A stretch of DNA of 6,286 nucleotides from an uncultured Erysipelotrichaceae bacterium (GTDB taxonomy: Bacteria > Bacillota_I > Bacilli_A > RF39 > UBA660), in the NCBI GenBank assembly GCA_902783345.1, contig CACZQI010000081.1, positions 1-6,286 on the forward strand, in the 5' to 3' direction. Below the pieces are notes generated by a model. The model was not told the origin of the DNA. It made no database searches and saw only the letters and a list, made by a program, of their open reading frames with translations. The position numbers and the translations under genes were made by a program. Positions 1 to 5,079 of the stretch are shown one piece after another. Every line of letters starts with the position of its first letter. Position 1 is the stretch's first letter.

Positions 1-98
1 ATAAAAAAATCTTTTTTTACTAAAGTTTAATCTGACTACTCAATAATTGACATTTTACTTAGTTTTCAAAGATCATTTCTGCGCTTTTTCAGTTGCGC
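1..98 (-). other. Leader of a 16S rRNA operon, running off the left edge
   Basis: Read on the minus strand, this is a leader of about 98 nt that starts at a short GC stem-loop (80-99, arms TGCGC and GCGCA). It continues through a boxA-like element (61-75) and ends in an A/T-rich tract, GATTTTTTTAT, at position 1. In low-GC Gram-positive bacteria the mature 16S commonly begins just after such a T-rich stretch. No 16S sequence itself lies in the window, so the identity rests on boxA, the strong upstream promoters and the layout. The expected next bases off the left edge, read on the minus strand, would be the conserved 16S 5' end (GGAGAGTTTGATC). This is inference, but well supported. Confidence 0.72.
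61..75 (-). promoter_or_regulatory. rrn boxA antitermination element
   Basis: The minus strand reads TGATCTTTGAAAACT. This matches the boxA element of Bacillus-type rRNA leaders (TGnTCTTTGAAAACT), which recruits the NusB/NusE antitermination complex so that untranslated rRNA transcripts escape Rho and pausing. It lies about 25-35 nt downstream of the predicted P2 start and about 60 nt before the expected 16S 5' end, the right order for an rrn leader. Confidence 0.78.
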
Positions 99-104
99 AT
101 TAGT

Positions 105-133
105 AATATACCAAATCTTAAACATCAAGTCAA
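105..133 (-). promoter_or_regulatory. Proximal rrn promoter (P2)
   Basis: On the minus strand a -35 of TTGACT (128-133) is separated by exactly 17 bp from a -10 of TATATT (105-110). A-tracts immediately upstream of the -35 (about 138-168) resemble an UP element, as expected for a strong rRNA promoter. The predicted start falls near 98-99, where a G is available. Bacillus rrn promoters typically start with G and respond to GTP level; that regulation is inferred here. Confidence 0.72.
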
Positions 134-185
134 CACTTTTTTTACAAAAAGTTGACTTTTTTTGACAATTTTCAAAAATTTGTCA
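127..185. repeat. Two adjacent inverted repeats around the P2 -35
   Basis: The first dyad has perfect 8-bp arms, AAGTCAAC (127-134) and GTTGACTT (151-158), around a 16-nt A/T-rich centre; its left arm contains the P2 -35 hexamer. The second dyad (163-185) has arms TGACAA and TTGTCA with further interior pairing. Both are built from the same TTGAC/GTCAA words. They may be regulator sites or DNA structure in the UP region; neither is followed by a terminator-like U-run on the minus strand. Confidence 0.45.
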
Positions 186-218
186 TTTTACATATATAAT
201 GCCAGATTAACCGTATTA

Positions 219-236
219 CATATAATGTATTATATG
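219..236. repeat. 18-bp palindrome between the rrn promoters
   Basis: CATATAAT-GT-ATTATATG is a perfect inverted repeat with 8-bp arms and a 2-bp centre. It carries a TATAAT hexamer on both strands, but no convincing -35 stands at 17 bp on either side. It could be an operator-like site or a chance AT palindrome. Confidence 0.45.
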
Positions 237-252
237 AAAAAAATTTGAAAAT

Positions 253-281
253 ATCATATCAATTTGACACTTTTTTGTAAA
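253..281 (-). promoter_or_regulatory. Candidate upstream rrn promoter (P1)
   Basis: On the minus strand TTTACA (276-281) and TATGAT (253-258) are 17 bp apart, each one mismatch from the sigma-A consensus. The site is about 145 bp upstream of the proximal promoter and faces the same way, so it would be a second start of the rRNA operon. A 19-bp block with a run of A and GTGT is shared with the P2 region. Confidence 0.5.
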
Positions 282-299
282 ATTTGATATTTTTTATTT

Positions 300-323
300 T
301 TGTGGCCCTTATCAAGCCCACAA
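300..323 (-). repeat. Imperfect hairpin in the rrn upstream region
   Basis: Two 10-nt arms (300-309 and 314-323) flank a 4-nt loop. On the minus-strand RNA 9 of the 10 positions pair, counting one G-U wobble, and one position is a G-G mismatch. On the plus strand the wobble becomes a C-A mismatch, so the minus RNA folds better. No U-run follows on either strand (the minus side continues with A-rich sequence), so it is not a normal terminator. It is unusually GC-rich for this region. Function unknown. Confidence 0.5.
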
Positions 324-329
324 TTAACG

Positions 330-358
330 ATTATAGACCTTTATTTTTTAAAAGTAAA
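330..358 (-). promoter_or_regulatory. Candidate distal rrn promoter
   Basis: On the minus strand TTTACT (353-358), a 17-bp spacer and a perfect TATAAT (330-335) lie just downstream of the ntdP terminator. There is no gene between here and the left edge, so it most likely feeds the rRNA leader. A transcript from it would begin near 323, at the 300-323 hairpin. Confidence 0.5.
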
Positions 359-369
359 TACTTTTTTGC

Positions 370-397
370 AAAAAAATACCATTTTTTTCAAAATGGC
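370..397 (-). terminator. Intrinsic terminator of ntdP
   Basis: On the minus strand the stem has arms CCATTTT (390-396) and AAAATGG (379-385) with a 4-nt loop, extended by one G-U pair at 397/378. A run of seven T (370-376) follows after one A. It begins just past the ntdP stop codon (399-401) and separates that gene from the rrn promoters. Confidence 0.75.
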
Positions 398-398
398 T

Positions 399-926
399 TT
401 ATTTTTCTAGCTTTAAGTACTCTTCATAATACTTTTTAGCGCATGCTTCGTTAAATGGTCCTACCTCAGCTCTTTTCATGTTGATTAAACTAGTAAGCTC
501 GCTTTGGAGAATTAAATCCAAGTTCTCAGAATATTTCATTATTTTTTTGTGATACTTATATTCATTACGATCTAATACTCTAAACTCCCCATCTGGGAAA
601 ACTTTTAAATCTAAATCATAATCAATATATTTAATTATTCCATTATCAATCAAAAATGGACTTGCCATATCTACTTTATAGTATAAACCCGTATTTTTAA
701 ATTGGGCTGTTATATGGAACCATCTTTTTTTAAAAAAGAATATTATGGCTGTTTCTTTTGTTTTATGACTGCGGCCATCAGATTCAGTTATCTTAACTCT
801 ATCATTACCACAAACTAAACAGTCTTCTGTTTCATCAAGTACGTATACTTCATCCCAAGTTCTATGGATTTTACCATTATGCTTATAGCAGTGTACGCTT
901 AAGCTTTTACCTAGTAAATCTTCCAT
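399..926 (-). CDS. ntdP: Nucleoside tri-/diphosphate phosphatase, DUF402 family
   Basis: This 175-residue protein corresponds over its whole length to the DUF402/Ntdp family (Bacillus YgaC, Staphylococcus Sa1684; about 176-180 aa), metal-dependent cytoplasmic enzymes that hydrolyse nucleoside tri- and diphosphates. Visible family landmarks are YKHNGKIHRTW near the N-terminus with the putative general-acid Arg22, NDR and TESDGR (41-52), a SPF segment (89-91), and the acidic metal-binding block YIDYDLDLKVFPDG (100-113) with Asp102, Asp104 and Asp106, then Asp119 and Glu122. At the position where Bacillus-type members usually have an Asn ligand before SPF, this protein has Asp86. The ATG at 924-926 follows an AGAGGT ribosome site (931-936). 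The gene has its own promoter overlapping the end of pgk and its own terminator. Physiological substrates are not readable from sequence. Confidence 0.88.
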   Translation of the reverse strand: MEDLLGKSLSVHCYKHNGKIHRTWDEVYVLDETEDCLVCGNDRVKITESDGRSHKTKETAIIFFFKKRWFHITAQFKNTGLYYKVDMASPFLIDNGIIKYIDYDLDLKVFPDGEFRVLDRNEYKYHKKIMKYSENLDLILQSELTSLINMKRAEVGPFNEACAKKYYEEYLKLEK

Positions 927-945
927 AATAACCTCTCATGCCCAC

Positions 946-974
946 ATTATACTATAAAATATTTAAAAATACAA
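946..974 (-). promoter_or_regulatory. Promoter of ntdP
   Basis: On the minus strand TTGTAT (969-974), a 17-bp spacer and a perfect TATAAT (946-951). The predicted start is about 12-14 nt before the ATG, leaving a very short leader holding the AGAGGT site. The -35 sits only about 8 bp past the pgk stop codon. Confidence 0.65.
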
Positions 975-981
975 TTTTTAT

Positions 982-2130
982 TTATTCATCAAAGCATTTC
1001 ATTTTTCCTTCGGCTAAATATTCTAATGTTGCTCCTCCACCTGTTGATATAAAAGTAAAGTTTTTTAATTTAAAATATTCAGCACTAGATATTGCATCTC
1101 CCCCGCCAATAACTGTATTTACATTTAGTTCATTTATTTTAGCTAAAATTTCTTTAGTTCCTTCTTCAAACCCAGTTTCTTCATATTTACCAGCCGTTCC
1201 ATTTAAAAAGATTGTCTTACTTGCCATCAAGATATCTTTATATATAGAAAGAGTTTTAGGACCTAAATCTAAAATATTATCATTATCATCTATTTCATCA
1301 ATATCTCTAACATAAATATTATTTTCATTTTTTACTTTAAAATCTAATGGTAAAATTATTTTGTCTTTATTATTTTCAAGTAACTTTTTTAACTCTTCTT
1401 TTTTATCTATATTATATAAGGATAAGCCAACATTATAATTAACAGCCAAAAATGAATTAGCAAGACCACCGCCTAATAATAACTTATCACACTTAGGTAG
1501 TAATTTTTTAATATAATCTAACTTATCTTCTACTTTAGCGCCACCCATAAAAATTGTAAATGGTCTTGTTGGATTAATAATAATATTTAATCCACTTAGT
1601 TCTTTTTCTATTAAAAAGCCAATTCCAGTTGGTAAAAACTTACTTATTCCATAATTAGAAGCATGGCGTCTATGAGTCATTGCAAAAGCGTCATTAATAA
1701 AAATATCACCTAAACTAGCCCAATATTTAGCAAGATCTAAATCACAGTTACTTTCTTTTTTATCAACTAAATCCTCATATCTAGTATTTTCCATAAGTAA
1801 AATCTCTCCATTTTTTAATGAATTGATTTTATCTTCTAGTATTTCTCCTTTAGTACTACTTGAAAAAATAACTTTAGTATTTAGTAGTTCACATAATCTA
1901 ACATATACTAAATATAAAGAATTATTTTTAGCATCTTCTTCATTTTTAACTTTACCTAAATGACTCATAATAATTACTTTAGCTCCATTATGAATTAAAT
2001 ATTTAATAGTAGGAAGAGATGCTACAATTCTCTCATCACTAATTATCTTATTATCTTTAATACTAACGTTAAAATCACATCTTAATATAACTTTCTTATT
2101 ATTTACATCAAAATCAGTTATTTTTTTCAT
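982..2130 (-). CDS. pgk: Phosphoglycerate kinase (somewhat divergent)
   Basis: The glycolytic enzyme that transfers phosphate from 1,3-bisphosphoglycerate to ADP in the cytoplasm. At 382 residues it is slightly shorter than the usual 390-400. N-domain (substrate) motifs are RCDFNV (17-22), Arg34 in DERI, SHLGK (56-60), ENTRY (114-118) and NDAFAMTHRRHAS (146-158). C-domain (nucleotide) motifs are GGAKVEDK (196-203) with Lys199 and Lys203, GGG (220-222), DLGPKT (288-293), GGGD (342-345) and STGGG (362-366). Deviations from the usual consensus are SHLGK for SHLGRP, NDAFA for NDAFG, and NGTAGKYE (310-317) for the near-invariant NGPMGVFE. The ATG follows AGAAGGT (2136-2142). It is not beside gap, tpi or gpm. 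No convincing terminator follows, so transcription may run into ntdP. It is probably active, but a paralogue with a changed role cannot be excluded. Confidence 0.9.
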   Translation of the reverse strand: MKKITDFDVNNKKVILRCDFNVSIKDNKIISDERIVASLPTIKYLIHNGAKVIIMSHLGKVKNEEDAKNNSLYLVYVRLCELLNTKVIFSSSTKGEILEDKINSLKNGEILLMENTRYEDLVDKKESNCDLDLAKYWASLGDIFINDAFAMTHRRHASNYGISKFLPTGIGFLIEKELSGLNIIINPTRPFTIFMGGAKVEDKLDYIKKLLPKCDKLLLGGGLANSFLAVNYNVGLSLYNIDKKEELKKLLENNKDKIILPLDFKVKNENNIYVRDIDEIDDNDNILDLGPKTLSIYKDILMASKTIFLNGTAGKYEETGFEEGTKEILAKINELNVNTVIGGGDAISSAEYFKLKNFTFISTGGGATLEYLAEGKMKCFDE

Positions 2131-2153
2131 ATAATACCTTCTATTCTATCTTT

Positions 2154-2182
2154 ATTATACAAAAAAAGTAGACTAATTTAAA
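2154..2182 (-). promoter_or_regulatory. Candidate promoter of pgk
   Basis: On the minus strand a perfect TATAAT (2154-2159) is preceded at 17 bp by TTTAAA (2177-2182), a weak -35. The element overlaps the terminator of the upstream gene, a compact arrangement in which the T-run lies in the spacer. The predicted start is about 16 nt before the ATG. Confidence 0.5.
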
Positions 2183-2188
2183 GTCTAC
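2161..2188 (-). terminator. Intrinsic terminator of the glucosaminidase-like gene
   Basis: A perfect 7-bp stem, GTAGACT (2182-2188 on the minus strand) with AGTCTAC (2168-2174), has a 7-nt loop and is followed by seven T (2161-2167). The TAG stop codon of the preceding gene (2185-2187) lies inside the stem. Confidence 0.9.
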
Positions 2189-3093
2189 AATATAACTGTA
2201 TTATTAGTAATATTATCTAAAGTAATTTCATCAGTATAATTTTTATATTTATTCTTAGCAGTATTTACTAAATCTATCCAATGTGGACTAGCAATCTTTT
2301 TACCATCAACCATTCTTGGACAATAAACTCGACCAATAGATTGAGGATTATCTAATCCTTTACCATAATAGTTACGGCTCATCATACGAACATACGATAA
2401 AACACCTATTTCAATATTATTATGTTTAATTAAACCATGACTAGACATACCACCATAAATGTTATTATATTTAAGCATAAACTTAACTTTATAATATCCA
2501 CTTTCCGCAGCTCCTATAGATAAAAGAGTTGTTCTATCAACATTAGTATAAATACTTGTATAATACATAATAAGTTTTTCTACATAATCTGATGAACCTG
2601 TATATGGCTCATAATTAACATGTCTTAAATCTTTATGATTTTCATTTAAATCATAAAAGTATTCAATTAAACCATATTCAAAATTATCATATACATATAA
2701 ATTACCATTTTTATCTTTTAAATATCCAATGTTTGTACTAATGAACTCATCATTATCTTTTTCTCTTTGTTTTAAATTATAAATTACATCTTCTAGTTTA
2801 TAATCAAATATTTTAGCAAAGAATTTAATAGTTTCTTTATTTTGATTAATATAATAATCTAAATCATAAGTTATAATTTCTTCTTTTGGATTATAAAAGG
2901 TAAAATTATAATTTTGTAATAAATCTTGATATTTGTAGCCTAATTGGCTAATCGAGGGTAATACCTCATCATTTGATGAATTAACTTCATCAGCATGTAC
3001 ATTTACTTTAGTTCCAATTACTGCAAAAGTAATTAAAATAATAAAACATACAATTATATTTAATATCTTCACTGAAGATACATTCTTTTCCAT
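2185..3093 (-). CDS. Secreted glucosaminidase-domain protein (putative peptidoglycan hydrolase)
   Basis: A 302-residue exported protein. Residues 8-28 are hydrophobic after a short lysine-containing N-terminus, and NVHA-DE gives a plausible signal-peptidase cleavage after Ala34. Residues 35-160 are an acidic, tyrosine-rich region I do not recognise. The C-terminal part (about 165-287) resembles the glucosaminidase (lysozyme-fold) family: AAESGYY with putative catalytic Glu197, YNNIYGG (209-215), the SYVRMMSRNYY helix, SIGRVYCP (252-259), and a final W-x-x-x-V helix (272-276). Such enzymes cut the glycan strand of peptidoglycan next to N-acetylglucosamine. There is no LysM or SH3 wall-binding domain. 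The ATG is preceded by a G-rich ribosome site (3101-3110, containing GGAGG). It has its own promoter and terminator, so it is a single-gene unit. Exact linkage specificity is not readable. Confidence 0.7.
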   Translation of the reverse strand: MEKNVSSVKILNIIVCFIILITFAVIGTKVNVHADEVNSSNDEVLPSISQLGYKYQDLLQNYNFTFYNPKEEIITYDLDYYINQNKETIKFFAKIFDYKLEDVIYNLKQREKDNDEFISTNIGYLKDKNGNLYVYDNFEYGLIEYFYDLNENHKDLRHVNYEPYTGSSDYVEKLIMYYTSIYTNVDRTTLLSIGAAESGYYKVKFMLKYNNIYGGMSSHGLIKHNNIEIGVLSYVRMMSRNYYGKGLDNPQSIGRVYCPRMVDGKKIASPHWIDLVNTAKNKYKNYTDEITLDNITNNTVIL

Positions 3094-3125
3094 TTTTTGT
3101 TCCCCTCCCCAGACGAACGAGTTCT

Positions 3126-3155
3126 ATTCTACCATATAATGGGTCAAAATGTCAA
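3126..3155 (-). promoter_or_regulatory. Promoter of the glucosaminidase-like gene
   Basis: On the minus strand a perfect TTGACA (3150-3155), an 18-bp spacer ending in an extended -10 TGG, and TAGAAT (3126-3131). The predicted start near 3119 leaves a leader of about 25 nt that carries the G-rich ribosome site. Confidence 0.72.
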
Positions 3156-3226
3156 ATTTTAACCAGGTATTATTCTTTCTGGGATTTACTTTTTATGTAT
3201 AAAACTAGATGCTATTATATTATATG

Positions 3227-3253
3227 AAAAGAAAAAGACTATCGCTAGTCTTT
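3227..3253 (-). terminator. Intrinsic terminator of the LysM/79-residue operon
   Basis: On the minus strand an 8-bp perfect stem, AAAGACTA (3246-3253) with TAGTCTTT (3234-3241), has a GCGA tetraloop and is followed by TTCTTTT. The TAG stop codon of the 79-residue gene (3245-3247) overlaps the loop and stem. Confidence 0.88.
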
Positions 3254-3484
3254 GAATAATTCTTCTATTTTTGTTAGTTCATCAATTGTTAAATTATCAT
3301 TAATATATATTTTACCTTCTTTATTATTAGCCGTAATATAAATAGGTGCTTCAGTTTTCATATTCTCTTCCTTATTTATTTCTTGCACTTTATAATATAT
3401 TTCATCTTCCATGATAGCGGTATCTAATACTAAATATTTTCGATTATCATTTAATTCAATAATTTCATCTTTAGCAAAATACAT
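3245..3484 (-). CDS. Small acidic hypothetical protein, 79 residues
   Basis: I do not recognise a named family with confidence. The protein is acidic, lacks Cys and Trp, and has no signal peptide or membrane segment. Residues 1-60 alternate in a pattern typical of small beta-barrels (FAKDEIIELNDNRKYLVLDTA, then YYKVQEIN, then APIYITAN and GKIYIND), and the end (67-78) is a short amphipathic helix. It is surely a real gene: a strong AGGAGGT ribosome site (3492-3498) stands 7 nt before the ATG, and a strong terminator ends the transcript. It begins 16 bp after the LysM gene stop, so the two are almost certainly co-transcribed and probably made together. A role in the same envelope-related process is inference from position only. 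Confidence 0.8.
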   Translation of the reverse strand: MYFAKDEIIELNDNRKYLVLDTAIMEDEIYYKVQEINKEENMKTEAPIYITANNKEGKIYINDNLTIDELTKIEELFKD

Positions 3485-3500
3485 AATAATTACCTCCTAC

Positions 3501-4685
3501 TTAAGCGGCTAATCCTTTAGTTTGGCTGCCTTTTTCATAAACATTAGGAATAGTAAGTGTTAATCCAGCAAATACTTCTTCATTATTTTCAAATGGATCA
3601 TTTTTTGATAAACCTGCTTCTTTTAATCTTGCTTCTAGTGCTTCTTTATTGGCTTCAAAAATATCATACCATCCATTTTCATCTTCACATATCGCACACG
3701 CTAAACCAGTTAAAGTATCACCTTTTTCCATAGTATAAGTTAATTTTTCTTCTTCTTTCTCTTCTTTAACTTCAGGTAAAACTTTATCTATTTCCTTTGG
3801 AGCTTCTTCATTTATTTCAGCAGGGACTTCTTCTTGAAAGCCTAATTCATTAGTAGGCTCTTCAATTAAAGGTAAATCTTCAAAAGGAGTAAATATATCT
3901 TCAGCCTCTACATTTTCCTTTGGCATTTCAATTTCTTCTTTTGGTTCAATAGTATCTATTTTTTGTTCTGGTAATTCATTAAAGAAAGGAATTATGTCAT
4001 CAATATTATTTTCTTCAAAGATATTAGAATTTATTCCCTCTTCCTTAGGCTCTTCTAATACTGGTTCTTCTTTAACTTCTTCTTTTAATAACTCTTCTGG
4101 TGCTTTTTTAATTTGAACTACATATGGTAAGTTATTAGTTTCTTCTTGTTTTTCTACTATAGGAGTTTCTTCTTTCACTTCTACTTTTTCATCTTTATTT
4201 AAATATGATGAAATACTTTGAAAGATAGGTTGTTCCATAATTTCAACAACTGTTAAATTATCAGAAGCTGGATATTCACGTTTAATTTGATTTACTAAAT
4301 CTAAAGCATGACTATAACGTAATTTACGATCAAATATTTTTTTGAAGTAGAATTCTAAATCTTCTTTAACATCTAATGGTAACTTTTCTAAAAAAGAATT
4401 ATATTTATTATAAAGTGATTCTCTTCTTAATGATAAATCTTCTAATTCTACAGAGTTTATTTTTTGAGCTTCTCCATTTTGAACTTTTAATTCTAAATCA
4501 ATGATATCAGCAATATAGTTAGTTTCTGAACCATATTTTTCAAATATTTCACCACATTTAGTTAAAGCTTCTTCTACTTCAGTATTATAAGCACTATTGG
4601 ATCTTTCTAATTTTTTAATTCTACGATATGCTAAAGCATTAGCAAAATCTAAATACTCATTATTATTCGTGAATAATTTTTCCAT
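3501..4685 (-). CDS. Cytoplasmic-looking protein with acidic linker and C-terminal LysM domain
   Basis: A 394-residue protein in three parts. Residues 1-165 are charged and mostly helical with heptad-like stretches, and I do not recognise the fold. Residues about 166-315 are a low-complexity Glu/Pro/Lys linker, probably disordered, with two similar short motifs, PFFNELP (233-239) and PFEDLP (267-272). Residues 316-380 are a LysM domain: YTMEKGDTLTGLA, then NGWYDIFEAN as in the YgaU/XkdP-type LysM, a longer-than-usual insert, and GLTLTIP. LysM normally binds N-acetylglucosamine chains, yet no signal peptide or membrane helix is present; this recalls SpoVID-type spore-coat proteins, but the N-terminus does not look like theirs. 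I start at the ATG at 4683-4685, not the GTG at 4692-4694, because the GTG touches the AGGAGA site. It is the first gene of an operon with the 79-residue protein. Confidence 0.8.
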   Translation of the reverse strand: MEKLFTNNNEYLDFANALAYRRIKKLERSNSAYNTEVEEALTKCGEIFEKYGSETNYIADIIDLELKVQNGEAQKINSVELEDLSLRRESLYNKYNSFLEKLPLDVKEDLEFYFKKIFDRKLRYSHALDLVNQIKREYPASDNLTVVEIMEQPIFQSISSYLNKDEKVEVKEETPIVEKQEETNNLPYVVQIKKAPEELLKEEVKEEPVLEEPKEEGINSNIFEENNIDDIIPFFNELPEQKIDTIEPKEEIEMPKENVEAEDIFTPFEDLPLIEEPTNELGFQEEVPAEINEEAPKEIDKVLPEVKEEKEEEKLTYTMEKGDTLTGLACAICEDENGWYDIFEANKEALEARLKEAGLSKNDPFENNEEVFAGLTLTIPNVYEKGSQTKGLAA

Positions 4686-4694
4686 ATTAAACAC

Positions 4695-4700
4695 TCTCCT
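4695..4700 (-). promoter_or_regulatory. Ribosome binding site deciding the LysM gene start
   Basis: AGGAGA on the minus strand abuts the upstream in-frame GTG (4692-4694) with no spacer, which would not allow initiation there. It stands 9 nt before the ATG at 4683-4685, a normal distance. The start is therefore the ATG, giving 394 rather than 397 residues. Confidence 0.85.
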
Positions 4701-4711
4701 ATGATAACTAA

Positions 4712-4740
4712 ATTATAGCATGCCATAGTTGCTAAATCAA
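4712..4740 (-). promoter_or_regulatory. Promoter of the LysM/79-residue operon
   Basis: On the minus strand TTGATT (4735-4740), a 17-bp spacer and an extended -10, TGC followed by TATAAT (4712-4717). It lies just past the tRNA-Asn terminator. The predicted start near 4705 gives a leader of about 20 nt. This looks like a housekeeping sigma-A promoter rather than a sporulation-sigma promoter. Confidence 0.72.
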
Positions 4741-4750
4741 TAATGGAATT

Positions 4751-4772
4751 AAAAAAACTCACTAAAGTGAGT
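4751..4772 (-). terminator. Intrinsic terminator of tRNA-Asn
   Basis: On the minus strand ACTCAC (4767-4772) pairs with GTGAGT (4757-4762) around a TTTA loop, followed by six more T (4751-4756). It lies 10 nt after the encoded CCA end of the tRNA. Confidence 0.88.
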
Positions 4773-4782
4773 AATTTTTAAA

Positions 4783-4858
4783 TGGCGCCTCTTACAGGAC
4801 TCGGACCTGTGACCTAACGGTTAACAGCCGTGCGCTCTACCAACTGAGCTAAAGAGGC
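4783..4858 (-). tRNA. tRNA-Asn (anticodon GTT)
   Basis: A 76-nt gene on the minus strand. Acceptor arms are GCCTCTT and AAGAGGC with discriminator G and encoded CCA; the D stem is GCTC/GAGC; the anticodon loop CTGTTAA carries GTT at 4823-4825; the T stem is ACAGG/CCTGT. The G discriminator and loop fit tRNA-Asn. Two oddities: pair 27-43 is a C-U mismatch, and the T-loop reads TCCGAGT, with C where position 55 is nearly always U (pseudouridine). It has its own promoter and terminator, so it is a monocistronic tRNA. Decodes AAC and AAU, frequent codons in this AT-rich genome. Confidence 0.93.
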
Positions 4859-4878
4859 ATCTCTTTGATACATAACTA

Positions 4879-4907
4879 ATTATATGATATTAAAATAATT
4901 AAATCAA
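4879..4907 (-). promoter_or_regulatory. Promoter of tRNA-Asn
   Basis: On the minus strand TTGATT (4902-4907), a 17-bp spacer and a perfect TATAAT (4879-4884). The predicted start is about 14 nt before the mature tRNA 5' end. The -35 hexamer and spacing are the same as in the LysM operon promoter. Confidence 0.72.
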
Positions 4908-5029
4908 GTAAAAATTATTAAAAATCATAAATTCTTTTACTATTTTATTTAAATACTAAAAATTTATACTAATAAATATAAAAATTATTTAGTTTAATGG
5001 AAAAGATAGTTTGTTTTATTATTTTATAG

Positions 5030-5035
5030 TATAAT
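5030..5035 (+). promoter_or_regulatory. Candidate -10 of alr in the divergent gap
   Basis: A perfect TATAAT precedes alr by about 45 bp on the plus strand. No good -35 stands at 16-18 bp; the nearest T-rich hexamers are weak, so promoter strength is uncertain. The rest of the gap between tRNA-Asn and alr (4908-5079) is plain A/T-rich sequence in which I see no T-box, riboswitch, hairpin attenuator or small gene. Confidence 0.45.
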
Positions 5036-5079
5036 AAATATGATTTATGTTTAAAGACTAAATAAGGAAGTGTATAACA

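Noticed and set aside
162..200. Plus-strand promoter-like words (TTGACA at 162, TATAAT at 195)
   Set aside because: The spacing is 27 bp and no plus-strand gene follows; the hexamers are expected by chance in such AT-rich DNA and as parts of the dyads.
264..293. Plus-strand TTGACA with TATTTT at 18 bp
   Set aside because: The -10 is weak and transcription would run antisense into ntdP with no gene or RNA evident.
964..980. Hairpin after pgk as a terminator
   Set aside because: The 7-bp stem is A/T only (TAAAAAT/ATTTTTA), lacks a clear T-run, and overlaps the ntdP -35; too weak to call.
938..1315. Plus-strand open frame of 125 codons
   Set aside because: It lies antisense within pgk, has no ribosome site, and its hydrophobic low-complexity translation is typical of a shadow of an AT-rich gene.
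3162..3182. Possible hairpin with CCAG and CTGG arms between two units
   Set aside because: Only about 4 bp with a 12-nt loop and no T-run; not distinguishable from chance.
3501..4685. Identification of the LysM protein as SpoVID or SafA
   Set aside because: A C-terminal LysM behind an acidic linker is similar in layout, but the N-terminus is helical and unlike the SpoVID N-terminal domain, the promoter looks like sigma-A, and no sporulation gene is nearby.
4908..5079. T-box, riboswitch or attenuator ahead of alr
   Set aside because: No T-box motif, no stable stem and no terminator-like hairpin are visible; the sequence is uniformly A/T-rich.
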